Made by a program: the position numbers and the translations under genes
In this document: positions 21,644-32,899 of the stretch, one piece after another
Layout of the letters: every line of letters starts with the position of its first letter
How positions within the stretch are numbered: the stretch's first letter is position 1
Source of the DNA: Ascaphus truei
Lineage: Eukaryota > Chordata > Amphibia > Anura > Ascaphidae
Length of the DNA: 64,000 bases
Assembly (NCBI GenBank): GCA_036426205.1
Contig: WSYH01000846.1
Span: forward strand, 62,001-126,000
Reading direction: 5' to 3'
Notes under the pieces: generated by a model
The model's database searches: none
What the model saw: only the letters and a program-made list of their open reading frames with translations
Told to the model about the DNA's origin: nothing

Positions 21644-22254
21644 TGTGAAGATTGAGATAATGTGAGTGGCTATCATCACCTCCATTTTGGCCTAAACCAC
21701 CATTTTCTGAGTGTTTACTATATGAATGTATATTTGTCTCATTCGTGAATGAATGAATGAACTGTGAATGTTTGAATCTGCAGAGTATCGCTCCTAGATA
21801 TAACTAACCCTTTTTAATTCCTACAAGGCAGGCAAGAATTGAAATAGCATTCGTAAGCGATTAGACATTCCTGCTGATCTGAGTTCTTTCTTATCTGACA
21901 GCTACAATACACATACAGGGCTGAACAGAGTAACTCCCTTATGTCACATGGTTAAGAGGCCCACATTATGGTAAATTATCGATAAGAATATAGCAATGTA
22001 AAGCATATATAGGCATCAGCAAATATATTTTTGCATGTCATCATATCATCATTTATCTATAAGCCAGCCCCCTTAAGGGGTGTATTACCCATTTTGAAAT
22101 GTATAAAAATGTGATACTAAGCAATATGTTTTCAGAGGCCTGAGTTCTTTCTTTGAACTCTTGTCTCCCAAATTGTGCCTTGGTACAGATAAACTCATGT
22201 GTTACTTTTTGAACCCTGTATTTGACTCATTGATCTTATGTCTAAGCTTTGACA
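21644..22254 (+). repeat. Retroviral 5' LTR
   Basis: 611 bp, beginning TGTGAAGATTGAG and ending CTTTGACA, matching 27723-28333 almost base for base. GTATAAAAATG near 22100 may be the TATA element. It is preceded by the target duplication CGTC and followed after two bases by the primer binding site. Confidence 0.9.
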
Positions 22255-22256
22255 GA

Positions 22257-22274
22257 TGGCCCCCGAATAGGGAC
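22257..22274 (+). promoter_or_regulatory. Retroviral primer binding site (tRNA-Lys-like)
   Basis: TGGCCCCCGAATAGGGAC lies two bases after the 5' LTR. It matches 16 of 18 bases of the well-known lysine tRNA (Lys3-type) primer binding site. It would prime minus-strand DNA synthesis. Confidence 0.75.
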
Positions 22275-25200
22275 CCCAATACCTCGGGACCAGGAGACCC
22301 CAGACGGAGCAGCTGCCTACATTACTCAACGTGCACACTTGGAATAAGGTATGGCTTTATCCTTTTTAACAGAAAAAGCCGTTAGATTAAAAAGTTTGAG
22401 TAATCTGTAGACAGTTTGTTCTTTATGGGCAACCTACCTGAGTGACGGGACACCCTGTATCACGTGAGTTTATCAATATTATACTGATCAGGTATTGTTA
22501 TTGTTGTTTTTGTATTATTGCCATAAACTCAGGTTATACCGTGTGCCGCTAAACGGCAGGGCCAAGTAAGGGCCCGGAAGGTATAATAATTAATAAGGTG
22601 TTAAGTCTCCTAGAACTTGGGGAGAGAACTATTGTTAAGGAACAGCAGGTAACTGTTTTTAAGGCCACTGTTCCTTAACTCTATCTTCTACTTATATTAT
22701 ACCAAGGGTTGGGGCACCTTATTGGTACATGGTCAACTAACGTTGATCGGTGTAAGGTACATGGTCAGCTAACGTTGATCGGTGTAATAGAGGAGAATTA
22801 TGGGGAAACCTACGTTCTCAGCAGTCGCCGGCGAAGGGTACGTCCCTTGAAATTTTGTGTGGACTTTATGGCAATAAAATGTTTTAAAAATGGATATTTA
22901 GTGACGCAGAATATATTGAATAAGAAGGAAAGTGAAACATATCAGGCTCTGTTTTAAAAATAACTGCAGCATTATTGGACCCCCCTTTTTTCTAATCCCC
23001 TTTTCCTCATCTCCCTTCCCTCACCCCTTTTTCACTGAAAGGTCACAGGAGTTGCATGTCTGTGAGGTACAGGAGTTGCATGTCTGTGAGGCACAGGAGT
23101 CCATGTCTGTGAGACATGGAAGTTAATTAGTAACCTAGGAAGAAATGGCTTGAATTTAAGAATCTTAAAGTAGTTTTTTAGGACTGAATGCATTAATACT
23201 GCATGGAAGAAAAAGAGGACATCCTCTTTAAATGTTTTTTGTTTGTTTTTATCTTAGAAAGCTCATAGAAACTAGTTTGATGGCATAATAATATACATGT
23301 CATGGAGTAAAGTGTTTGTGTGCCACTCCTCTGATAGTTAATGTATGTATGTATGAATGTCTTTATTCATATAGCGCCATTAGTGTACATAGCGCTTCAC
23401 ATTGTCACTTGTTGTACTAATCATAAAAATAACAAATAATCTCTTGTAAAAGGGTCATTTAAGTTTAAACCCTTTTGTCAAAGTGTATTAAGCCTGCTGC
23501 CATTTACAAGGCATGACAGTAGCATTTAAAATAAACCTAGGAAGTATTGTATGTTAAAGTCTGTTAGTGTAATATTTTAAAAGAGAATGAAAATTTGGCA
23601 GTTGTAAAAAGAAGTAATTTCACCCTGACTCAAATATGAATTTGTATTTTTTTCACAGTAGCACATGTTTGTTCCTGGGCGTAGGAAATACTGTGTTACA
23701 ATATTTAAATGAAGTTTTCAATTTAAATTTTATGTGCTGATTTAGAGGAGTCAGGACTAAAAGCAAGGTATATCTAGAATGCAAAGTTTTAAAAAGTAAA
23801 TGTTTATTTTTTATTTAAACAAAAAGAAAGAGTCTGATCTTATGGAGTAAGGAAGCTTTATTAAGTTTTACTCTGGCCCACAAGATTAAGATCGTGTTGG
23901 AGTTTTGTAGAAAGAAGAATGAATGTTGATGGAAGATAAACTCAGAGAACGTGTGTATGTGTCTGTGTGGGTGGGTGTAAGAAAGATAAGGAATTATAAA
24001 TATATAGTAAATAAAACAATAAGATTTATGTTTTATAAGAAGGGTTGCAAAGATGGTTTTGTGTTTGTTTTTGTGTTATCAAGGTTTTTCTGTTCAAACT
24101 TATAATAGGAAACTAACGGTTTGTTTTCTTAAATACACTGCTCGTCTGATTTTTGAACAGTAGTCATTTAAAAGAGGGAAGGTTAAAAGCAGCCAAGTGG
24201 GCTGGCCCCCCTCCTCCAGCTTAAGGAATGTACAGAGACCACGTTCCAGGCATAAAAAGTTAACTAGAAACTGAGAGAAAAAAAATAAAAGAAATGTTTA
24301 AAAGCAGCTTAGTTATAGTATGGGGAAAGAGAATGATATTGTAATTTATTTATTTTTGGGACTGAGTTTGCAGGGTCAAACAGGTCTGTGTTGGGTTTTT
24401 ATCTTATTTTTTGTAAAGTTCATTTTGCTCTGTATCAGAGAAATGTGAAATTATGCTTTTTGTTTTTTGTATCTATTTTAGGATAAATACCTCATAGTTT
24501 ATGAAATGCTTTAGATGGCATAGCCCCCATTATGTAGGAATTATTACAAGAAGGGGTTATAATCCCCACATGCAGTATCCAAATTACCTCTACGCAGAAA
24601 CCAGTAAAGACATTTCAATTCTATTTGTTCTAATTAGGAGATGTTTTTTAACGCTATTTGTTATAATTGTTTCATTAACAATACAATAATATTTAATATG
24701 TATTTCCGTATTTGAATAGTGTCAAAAGTATACTCACAAAGCGTACAATATAAACGAGTAAGCATAAAGTCAGATATGAAATAATTTTTCCTATAAAGTT
24801 AACTGCATATGTGATGTATTTTTATAACTTTTAACCATTACCTCTCCTTTCCCTCCAAAAGGTGTCTTAATTTGAACCCTGATCTATAGCCTCTCATTTT
24901 AAAGAATGCAACTGTAGGCTACCTAGAATTTATTTATTTTTTAAAGCAGTAGCTATTGTTAAATTCATGATATATATATATTTAAATCTCAAGCTGCTGA
25001 AGTTTTAAATACCATTATTCTTTGTCGTATGTTGTTCACATGTCATAGGATTTGCATATGAACAAAAGAGAGGATAATTTATATGATTTTCCATTACACA
25101 CCTGTCTATATGCGGACTCTGCCTATTTTGTTAATTGCAACATTACCTTATGTGTGTTGTTTTGTTATTTATCCTTGAACATTTCTTGCCGAAATTACTC

Positions 25201-26600
25201 CATTCATATTGTGTTGTGTTTTGGTGCTGTCTACTCATTGCTACACATAGCAACATGTTATTTCATGAATATTCATGTAGAGAGGGATATACCCCATCTC
25301 TTTACATTTTCCAGCATAACTATTGGATAGCTTTATTTTGAGCCTGTTTGGGAACTAAGTATTAATGTGATAAGCTGCTACTGTGCAGTGTTTTGTGGTG
25401 AAGCTAATTAACATTGTTAGTATATTATGGTCACTGGCCCCTCATGTTCTGATAGGGCTTTGTGTTCATATTAGCATTTTTTGTTTACCGTATACTGTCC
25501 GTTTCGTTCACATGGGGACTCTTTTATTTATGATTTATTAGTTGTCATTTTATGCATTTCGTAAGTTTTTAGCTTGTAAAAAAGTTGTATACGTTTTAGT
25601 TGTGTTATAGTTAAGTTTATGTGGATATTTCCCATTTGGTCTGTAATAAATTTGATATTAGTGGTATTAGTTATTTAACTGGTACTTTATGTATATTTTA
25701 CAGTTTACAATGAGTGCAAGCTTTAGGGACTTTTAGTGACAACCTCTTGTCACTTATCAGTGTTCTCTTACGATACTTTCCTATGCACCTTTGATTTCTT
25801 TCTTTTGTAATTGGTGAGCAAGGTATTTTTTGTGTTTATTTTATACGCGGATGCCAAGATAGTGGTGAAAAACAAAAAAATTGTGCTGATACTAAATTAT
25901 AGTGGCTACAAGCGCTCTCCTTGTGCTTTTATTAATGAAATGTTTAAGTCTCTCCAAACTTAGGTGCAGCTTATACAGTCTACCAAGGAGGTGCAGCTTA
26001 TACAGTCTACCAAGGAGAATACAAAGCAGCATCATCGCAAGAAAAAAGTGCCGGCACCACCGTAAACAGTTAACAAAGATAAAGAATCATCAAGCCAGCA
26101 TTTTTTACCAACTGTTAGTGTTTCTAGGCACAATAATCCTAGAACATTTAACCACCGAGGAATTAAGACTTCAGGCAAGGCCCGATCTTAAACGAACAAT
26201 TTGCTTTTTCTGAACTCAATATTATCAAGGCCCGGACTTAAATGAACAATTTGTTTTTACAGGACTCAATATTATTTTTTTTTTATGCTTTAGAGTGTGT
26301 TTTTAAGATGTATGCCCCACTAGGCAAGATCAGCCTACACCATCCAGATGATGATAAGGGATGATCAGTTTTGAAATATTTGTAATGTTCATTGTTTTAT
26401 GGTCACATCAGTTTGCAGACAATCATACAATCTTGCACAATGCTGCACAGGTTAATGGGTCACAAGGGAATATATACAATGAATCCCTGCCATACTCTAG
26501 TGGCCCCCAATGACGTAAGAGAGAATTACATTTAACCTCTTGAGTAGGGATACCTTACACTAATGCCGAATTTAAAATGATGAAATGTTAATTTGAATTT
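22275..26600. other. Retrovirus internal region without gag or pol
   Basis: 4.3 kb of AT-rich sequence where gag, protease, RT and integrase are expected. There is no open frame above about 100 codons and none of the hallmark motifs (zinc knuckle, DTG/DSG, YxDD, HHCC) that I could see in any frame. A plausible splice donor (CAGGTAACTG) lies at 22648. A short repeat found also at 61860 (TAGCGCCATTAGTGTACATAG) lies near 23375, so part of the region is foreign genomic sequence. A 27-bp tandem duplication lies at about 25962-26015. Confidence 0.6.
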
Positions 26601-26608
26601 GTTTACAG

Positions 26609-27689
26609 GAAACTTTTCTAAACCGAATTCCACTGGTAAATGAGGTTCCTGTAGGTGGAAATTACACTGGGAACAACAATCAATTTATGGGTCAGGTGTC
26701 TCCACCAACTAATGAAACTTGTATGAAAATGTATTTACAGCCCTGAACTAAAAATTTACAGGGAGGATGTAGCCTTAATTTTTCAGTTTTAATTAAGATA
26801 GTAAAAGGTGCTTACACAAATTCTAGTTTACCTAGGGGAGTGTATTGGCTTTGTGGAAAATGGGCCTACAGAGTATTACCATGTGGTTGGACAGGGTCAT
26901 GCTATCTAGGTACAGTTGTACCTGCCTTTACAATGACCCACTGGCAGGATCAGGAATAGCAGAGCCACTTCCAACGCACAGGGGTTGAAAAGTAGTCTAT
27001 GGAAAGAACAATTTTGGGCTAGCTTATTTCCTAATGTAGGAGTTGAGTTGCTATATGACAGGCTCAATGTACTTACGGATGTACTGGATGATGTTCTCAA
27101 TCATACAACTACATTCATTAATTTACTTAATCAAGAGCAGGTACAGATTAGATTAATAGCCCTACAGAATAGAATGGCACTGGACTATATTTTAGCGTGT
27201 GTGCCCGAGTTAAAGAGCAATGTTATGTTATTTAGAGATCAAAGTGGTAAGATTGAGCATGAGGTAGAGAAGATCGCAGAGATACAGGAGAGATTAAGGA
27301 AAGGTGGAGATAAGAGGTGAGTTTCGTTAGGAATTACCATGTTGGTTGGTTTTCTAGAAGCGAAACTGATGGATGGATTTGTCTGTGTGTTTGCAGTTCT
27401 GATTGTTTTGTATGACTGTGTCATGTGCAGTAAATCCATACTGCAAAGGTGTGTAAAACCCTCTACCCAGGCCATGCCACTGATCACAGACGACACTACG
27501 GAAGATGCAATCTCAGAAGGAGAAGTCAGTCCTCCTCAATGGAATACAGATGAAGATGATGGCAGAAAGACCAACCTGGCTGAGATGATAGCCAGCAGCT
27601 CTGTGAGTTTCCAGAACTATCAAAGCCATGCAAATTGGGGCCCTCCAGGCCAGTGCAACGCTTCTGAGTTTTATCTGAATTATCCTTAA
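26609..27689 (+). pseudogene. Retroviral env remnant
   Basis: An acceptor-like TTTACAG lies at 26602-26608. The following frames show an Env surface/transmembrane region: GVYWLCGKWAYRVLPCGW (about 26837-26893), a coiled heptad stretch, and LQNRMALDYILA (about 27165-27200), the segment next to the disulphide region in transmembrane subunits. After a stop at 27318-27320, a hydrophobic span with cysteines (FVCVFAVLIVLYDCV) and a cytoplasmic tail are read up to 27689. At least three stops and one frameshift break the frame, and the signal peptide and most of the surface unit are missing. Env would mediate receptor binding and fusion; this copy cannot make it. Confidence 0.7.
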
Positions 27690-27704
27690 AAGACTATGTT
27701 TTCA

Positions 27705-27722
27705 AGAATAAAAAGAGAGGAC
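27705..27722 (+). promoter_or_regulatory. Retroviral polypurine tract
   Basis: The purine run AATAAAAAGAGAGGA lies directly before the 3' LTR, where plus-strand synthesis would be primed. Confidence 0.7.
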
Positions 27723-28333
27723 TGTGAAGATTGAGATAATGTGAGTGGCTATCATCACCTCCATTTTGGCCTAAACCACCATTTTCTGAGTGTTTACTAT
27801 ATGAATGTATATTTGTCTCATTCGTGAATGAATGAATGAACTGTGAATGTTTGAATCTGCAGAGTATCGCTCCTAGATATAACTAACCCTTTTTAATTCC
27901 TACAAGGCAGGCAAGAATTGAAATAGCATTCGTAAGCGATTAGACATTCCTGCTGATCTGAGTTCTTTCTTATCTGACAGCTACAATAGACATACAGGGC
28001 TGAACAGAGTAACTCCCTTATGTCACATGGTTAAGAGGCCCACATTATGGTAAATTATCGATAAGAATATAGCAATGTAAAGCATATATAGGCATCAGCA
28101 AATATATTTTTGCATGTCATCATATCATCATTTATCTATAAGCCAGCCCCCTTAAGGGGTGTATTACCCATTTTGAAATGTATAAAAATGTGATACTAAG
28201 CAATATGTTTTCAGAGGCCTGAGTTCTTTCTTTGAACTCTTGTCTCCCAAATTGTGCCTTGGTACAGATAAACTCATGTGTTACTTTTTGAACCCTGTAT
28301 TTGACTCATTGATCTTATTTCTAAGCTTTGACA
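27723..28333 (+). repeat. Retroviral 3' LTR
   Basis: 611 bp, TGTGAAG...TTTGACA, nearly identical to 21644-22254. It is followed by the target duplication CGTC at 28334-28337. Confidence 0.9.
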
Positions 28334-28420
28334 CGTCTCCAAAGGGGATTTCCCTTCCAGCAACCAGGCCCCGCTGCGGGTAATAGTACTCAGTAGGACC
28401 GCCAAAAGTTCCAAGTATGC

Positions 28421-28478
28421 TGGGGCAGCTCGTATAGCTCAACGGGCAATCTCACTGCACACGGAGGTGAGACCACAG
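28421..28478 (+). other. tRNA-like stretch with A-box in fold-back arm
   Basis: TAGCTCAACGGG fits the A-box consensus of tRNA promoters, and CTCAC ... GTGAG downstream could form an anticodon-like stem. No convincing B-box or acceptor stem follows, so this is not a tRNA gene. The inverted copy lies at 28712-28775. Confidence 0.3.
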
Positions 28479-28480
28479 TT

Positions 28481-28518
28481 TCCCTGAAGAAGTAGCTAAT
28501 TCTACGAAACGCGTTGGA
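28481..28518 (+). ncRNA. Hammerhead-ribozyme-like hairpin in fold-back centre
   Basis: CTGAAGA, an extra A, stem II GTAG/CTAC with loop CTAATT, then GAA, palindromic stem III ACGCGT and T. Stem I can form CCC outside with GGA-type pairing of about three base pairs. It has the same organisation and the same extra A as 2386-2425 but a different stem II sequence, so the structure rather than the sequence is shared. Confidence 0.45.
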
Positions 28519-29339
28519 TGTTATATGCCTATTGCCTTATCATTATTGCTACATCTATTGGCTTCACCCTGGTATTATCACTCCTGTGTGTTATTTGGGC
28601 TGTTTAGAGACTTTACCATCTCCCTGCCGATTCCAACACTGCTGCGGTGACTGTGACGTTATCACGCAGCATCTTGTGATGGAGCGGCAGCATGGCATAC
28701 CGAGTGTGTCCCTGCAGGCTGTGGTCTCACCTCCATGTGCAGTGAGATTGCCCGTTGAGCTATACGAGCTGCCCCAGCATACTTGGAACTTTTGGCGGTC
28801 CTACTGAGTACTATTACCCGCAGCGGGGCCTGGTTGCTGGAAGGGAAATCCCCTTTGGAGACGCATACTGTCGGATGAGGACTCCAAACAATAATCCTGC
28901 TCCAGAGTCAGTACAGCAGTTATCGCAAAGAGAAGCAAGCACCTGACTTTCCTGCCAACAGCTGCCGAGTGGTAATCAGTGTGATACACACTAAATGCAC
29001 CTTTATCACCTATATGATGTACGCAGAATAATACCCTTTTATTAATATACTTTTGCAATTACTTGCTTCACTATTTGGCGTTGTGCGCTGTTTCTTTTGT
29101 TTCCTTTTCTTAGAGTGTGGGGGGTGCTGAGCCACCCCCTTTGTTTATAGCAGCAGACGCCCTTATCAGTTACACGATATGTGAGAGATTTTGTTTTTAC
29201 ACAATTTCACTGTTGTTTTTGTGGTTTAATGTTTCACAAATCTATAGGGTTTCAGTCACTGCACTGTATTGTTTATTTATATCCTTAAGGTTTAATAGTA
29301 GCGCACGGTATTATTTTTGTTTTGTCATCTGTAGTTGAC

Positions 29340-29869
29340 AGCTGATGAATCTGGAAATCGCTTTGGTACATGCAAGCTTGCTGGTATCTGTACATAAAAT
29401 CCTGCTCAGGCTGCAGGTATCCAGGCGGGGACAGATAGCAAGGGTTGCCAGTCAGCAGGTTTTCACTGACAGTCGGATTGTTATTGGAAGCCGGTGCTGG
29501 CGCTGGCGCATTGCTTGCCTGAGACTGACGATTCTTAGTTGGTTTTACCATGACCTTTCGCCTTTTGAAGTCTCCATGATTAAAGATACTGGACACATCT
29601 GGGGCAACACACCAATACCCTCCTCCTGTAATTTCGGGTGCAGGTGCAATACGAAAAAAACACGGATCGATACATAACTTTTTCCTTATTGCACACTTCC
29701 ATACATGAGCATCTGGTGAAAATTTGTAAAAGTCATAATTTTCGATAAAATATTGATAAATTTGACCAGCTGTGGCCATCTAATCATCTGCTGAACTAAT
29801 TGCTGACCATAGTAAATAAGCGTACGTTATGTCGGGTTTTTTGAACACGGACTGCAGTGGTGTACTCAT
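29340..29869 (-). pseudogene. Copy A forkhead gene, 5' part of exon 1
   Basis: The start ATG is the complement of 29867-29869 (MSTPLQS, as in copies C and D). The frame has a TAG directly before MATAGQIYQYFIEN, where other copies have lysine. The forkhead region then reads YDFYKFSPDAHVWKCAIRK, CIDPCFFRI, GGGYWCVAP and FKRRKVMVKPTK. A proline/alanine/asparagine-rich tail and MYRYQQACMYQSDFQIHQL follow. The gene is broken at 29339 by the fold-back insertion and continues at 21398. It is a pseudogene, but the DNA-binding domain is otherwise well kept. Confidence 0.7.
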
Positions 29870-30286
29870 CTCCGGACTTCTCTGGACAATAGAATAGAAC
29901 ACTAGACACTTTGCATTAAGTTTTTAATATGAAACGCCTAAATAGATACAGTGTTGTAGCTATTTCAGTACCAAGGTCAATTCACAAAGGACAACTGTGG
30001 TATTTTTTAAACACCTGCAAGTCGACACATTAATGAAGCACATGTAGTGTACACATTAGAATTAATTACAATTCATGAATTCTACCTGGGGTGCCACCTT
30101 GCGGATACGCGAAGAATTGCAACCAATTACATCCGAACCATTCTCATTAAACAGATCACGCGCGGGTGACGCCGGCATGAATGAGACATGAATACGGCAT
30201 GAACGCCGCATGAACGTGGCGAAGCGCGTGACATTCGGAAAATGTCACCGGAAAATATCCGAGAAGTGTTAAAATAAAAGTTGCCG
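29870..30286. other. Copy A terminal region upstream of the forkhead gene
   Basis: Non-coding; matches 52006-52400 and 58305-58700. It contains the repeated GGCATGAATGAGACATGAAT and GCATGAACG motifs and would hold the forkhead promoter. It ends in the 16-bp duplication AAAATAAAAGTTGCCG (30271-30286) made by the LINE. Confidence 0.5.
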
Positions 30287-30427
30287 AGGCGCATGCGCGA
30301 GGGCAGAGAGAATGGACGCGTGACCCCATTGCTCTGTGCCCCGCTCGTAAACTAATGCAATAAAACAACCTTTACTGTCAGCAAAAAATCGGGAATTTAA
30401 CTCCTAAGACCCTGCCAAACTACCGGG

Positions 30428-31387
30428 ATGGCGAAGAGACAATCCAAAACCCCGAAATCAAAGGGGCTCCCGCAATACTTCCCCAGCACGAGAAACAGCG
30501 CGGCTGAGGCAGAAATGGCGCCGAGTTCGAATCAGGGCTCTGATTCAGAACGGGAAGGAGAGAGGGAGGACAGAGACAATCCGGAATATCAAACAGTGCG
30601 GCTCGGCGATTTTAATCGCCTTTACACAGACCTCAAAAATCTCCTCCAGGCGCAAATAAAAGAGATGGGGAGGGAGATCGGGAGTCTGGGGGAGCGCACG
30701 GGACATGTGGAGACCCAGTTTGACATAACCTCCACGGCCGCCAAACGCAATACAAATAAAGTAACGGAGCTACAGACCCAAATCTCTGACCTGAAGGAGA
30801 AGCAGGAGGATGCCAAAAACCGCGAGCGGCGGAACAATATAAGGATTCGGGGGGTACCTGAAGATGTAGGGGAGTGTGAGGATTTCGTCCTGAGGTGGCT
30901 GGGCGAGCTGCTGCCGGATATCCCCAAAGAGAGACTAGAAATGGACCGTTGCCACAGGGCCCTGAGAACGAGACCTGTGCAGTCTGAGCAGCCGCGTGAC
31001 ATCATAGCGCGGCTGCATTATTATAAGACCAGGGAGGCCATCCTGCACAGGTCCCGGGAAACACCGTCGGTGGAATTTGAGGGGGTAAAACTGCTTATTT
31101 TTCAAGATCTGTCCCCTCTGACGTTGCTGAGACTCAGGGCCCTCACCCCAGTCACTAAAGTGTTAAGGGACCACAGTGTGCGATATCGATGGACATTTCC
31201 ATTTGGGCTGTCTGTTAGTAAGAATGGCAAAGCCCACTACATGAAGGAGATTGGGGAGGGAGAGGCTTTCCTTCACAGGCTGGGGCTTAAGGGGGCACCA
31301 GTGGCTCCGGAGACGGTGGAAGAGATCCCGGGCCCCAGCTGGGCAACGGCGGGACGATCCCCCCGATCCCCACACACCATAAGTTGA
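30428..31387 (+). CDS. LINE ORF1 protein (L1 ORF1p type)
   Basis: 319 residues, open from ATG to stop. ORF1p binds LINE RNA as a coiled-coil trimer and acts as a nucleic acid chaperone. A charged N terminus is followed by a coiled coil at about residues 62-130 and an RNA-recognition-like domain at about 132-220 beginning RRNNIRIRGVPED and containing MDRCHRAL. A C-terminal domain with RDIIARLHYYKTREAILHRS follows. These are hallmarks of the L1-type ORF1 found in L1/Tx1 clade elements. The reading frame appears intact. Confidence 0.85.
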   Translation: MAKRQSKTPKSKGLPQYFPSTRNSAAEAEMAPSSNQGSDSEREGEREDRDNPEYQTVRLGDFNRLYTDLKNLLQAQIKEMGREIGSLGERTGHVETQFDITSTAAKRNTNKVTELQTQISDLKEKQEDAKNRERRNNIRIRGVPEDVGECEDFVLRWLGELLPDIPKERLEMDRCHRALRTRPVQSEQPRDIIARLHYYKTREAILHRSRETPSVEFEGVKLLIFQDLSPLTLLRLRALTPVTKVLRDHSVRYRWTFPFGLSVSKNGKAHYMKEIGEGEAFLHRLGLKGAPVAPETVEEIPGPSWATAGRSPRSPHTIS

Positions 31388-32899
31388 ATTCCAATAAAGA
31401 GTTTGTCCATGACATCCCACGTTATAAGGGAATCATGTTTCCCGGTTTACAGTTAAAGTTGCCTGGTAAAATGTTACAGGCTTACATATCCGCTGTTAAA
31501 GAAGAACCCGCATCAAGAGCCCCTCCGGTGGGGAAAAATCCGCGTTTACCTATTTATAAGAGACTAGGCACTTACCTGAGAGATAATGGACGAAGGCCCA
31601 AAGATGGCGACGCACACGAGGTAAGAGCAGCATCCAGTATGAAATGCAGGAGCAGGAAACCACCATCAGCCGGGCAGAGTCGACGCCCACATCCGTCCAG
31701 GTCGAGAGTTGCTCCCAAAATGGCGGCGGCCGGATGCTCGAGCGCTGAAACCGGAAGGGCACGGGCGGCCATCTTACAGGGGGCAAGATGAAGATCCAGT
31801 TATCGCGAGGCAGTGACGCGGACCACAGGAGAGGCCCCGACCAGCGGGAGATTTGAACTTACTCAGGAGCCATAGATGCAGACGGAGAACCGGATATACA
31901 CAGCGACGGAGGAAAGAAGACTCTATTCCCATATGTTAGAAAGGGCATCAGTTGGAGAGGCCTGCGGAGGAGGGTAGCGGGGCAAAATTATATAAAATAC
32001 ATAGGGCTCACAAGGTGATAGACAGCAAGCAAGGCTGAGGATAAGACATAGGGGAGGTGGTAGGATGGTGGGTTTAAACGGGATAAGAGGAAGTAAATAG
32101 TAAGATGAGGAAAGTAGGAGGAAGTAAGTAAGGGGAGGGTGTAGGGGAGGTGTCAGGAGCTAGATGGAGACAGGAAGCAGAGGGAAGGAGAGGGGTCAGA
32201 AGGAGGAGAGCAAGGGAAGTGGGAGTAGAAGGTAAAAGTAGGTGACTAAATAGGAAGGTGTACGTTACGGAAGGAGGAAGGTAAGCGATAGCAAGTAGAA
32301 GCGAGACATGTAGGTTATGCAAGTCGAGAGGGGCAAGCAATCCGGAAGATGAGACAATATAAGGAATAGAGCGGGGTGTACTGCAGAGGGTATCCTGGGA
32401 AGAGAGTAAGGGGTAGAGGCCAACTAACCAAATAGGGGATCATAGAATAGGGAGTAAAGCGGCGGAAACAGTTGCCTAGGTTAACACCGAACTTAGGAGT
32501 TATTAGGAATAAGACATGAAGGTTACAGTTAGTTTGTCGTTAGAGGAGCGGGGTGGGAGCTGAGGGATCTCGGCCTGCTCTGCGGTCCGCATGGGCCAGG
32601 GGCTGGGAAGGGGTAGTCCCAGCGAAGTCCTTTGGGAGGGTGGGGGATTAAGAGGCGCAGTGACATCGGCGGATGTTCCGGAGCAGGTGCCCAGTCCCCA
32701 AAGGCATTGGACTCTGAGCCAAGTTGGCAGGGCCACAGCTCGGAGGACATTAATTGTTTACTGTTTTATGTGTGTCATCCCCCATTGTCTCTCCCCATCC
32801 CGCAGGACCCACCATCCGAGGATCATCACGAGCGTAACAGGAAGGAGACTGCCTTACTTCGGTCAGGGTTAGTAGCGAAGCACACAACACTAACGCCAC
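31388..32899. other. LINE inter-ORF region, purine-rich
   Basis: 1.5 kb without a convincing gene. Bases about 31950-32350 are strongly purine-rich on the + strand (GGAAGTAAGTAAGGGGAGGG type). The frame at 31384-31791 overlaps the end of ORF1 and has no recognisable domain. The spacer is long for an L1-type element and may include an older insertion. Confidence 0.45.

Larger units (their letters stand above)
21644..28333 (+). mobile_element. Endogenous retrovirus with env remnant, no gag/pol visible
   Basis: A 6.69-kb provirus with two 611-bp LTRs, a 4-bp target duplication CGTC (21640-21643 and 28334-28337), a lysine-tRNA-like primer binding site, a polypurine tract and an env remnant. The empty site is preserved in the inverted arm of the host element near 28850-28870. 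I saw only two mismatches between the LTRs (near 21910 and 22239, against 27988 and 28318), so the insertion is young. No gag or pol motif is visible in 22275-26600, so the element must have depended on proteins from elsewhere. Confidence 0.85.
21399..29328. mobile_element. Fold-back element (PLE-related?) with nested retrovirus
   Basis: The insertion into the forkhead gene is flanked by the 11-bp duplication CTGTAGTTGAC. Without the nested retrovirus it is about 1.24 kb. Its left arm (21399-21643 plus 28338-28478) is the inverted copy of 28712-29104. Between the arms lies a hammerhead-like hairpin (28481-28518), and a 220-bp tail (29105-29328) follows. The 11-bp duplication excludes most DNA transposons and fits target-primed retrotransposition. 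With the ribozyme motif, a PLE terminal structure is likely, but no PLE protein is left. Confidence 0.65.

Noticed and set aside
28421..28478. A tRNA gene
   Set aside because: Only an A-box-like segment and one stem are present; no B-box, T-arm or acceptor stem.
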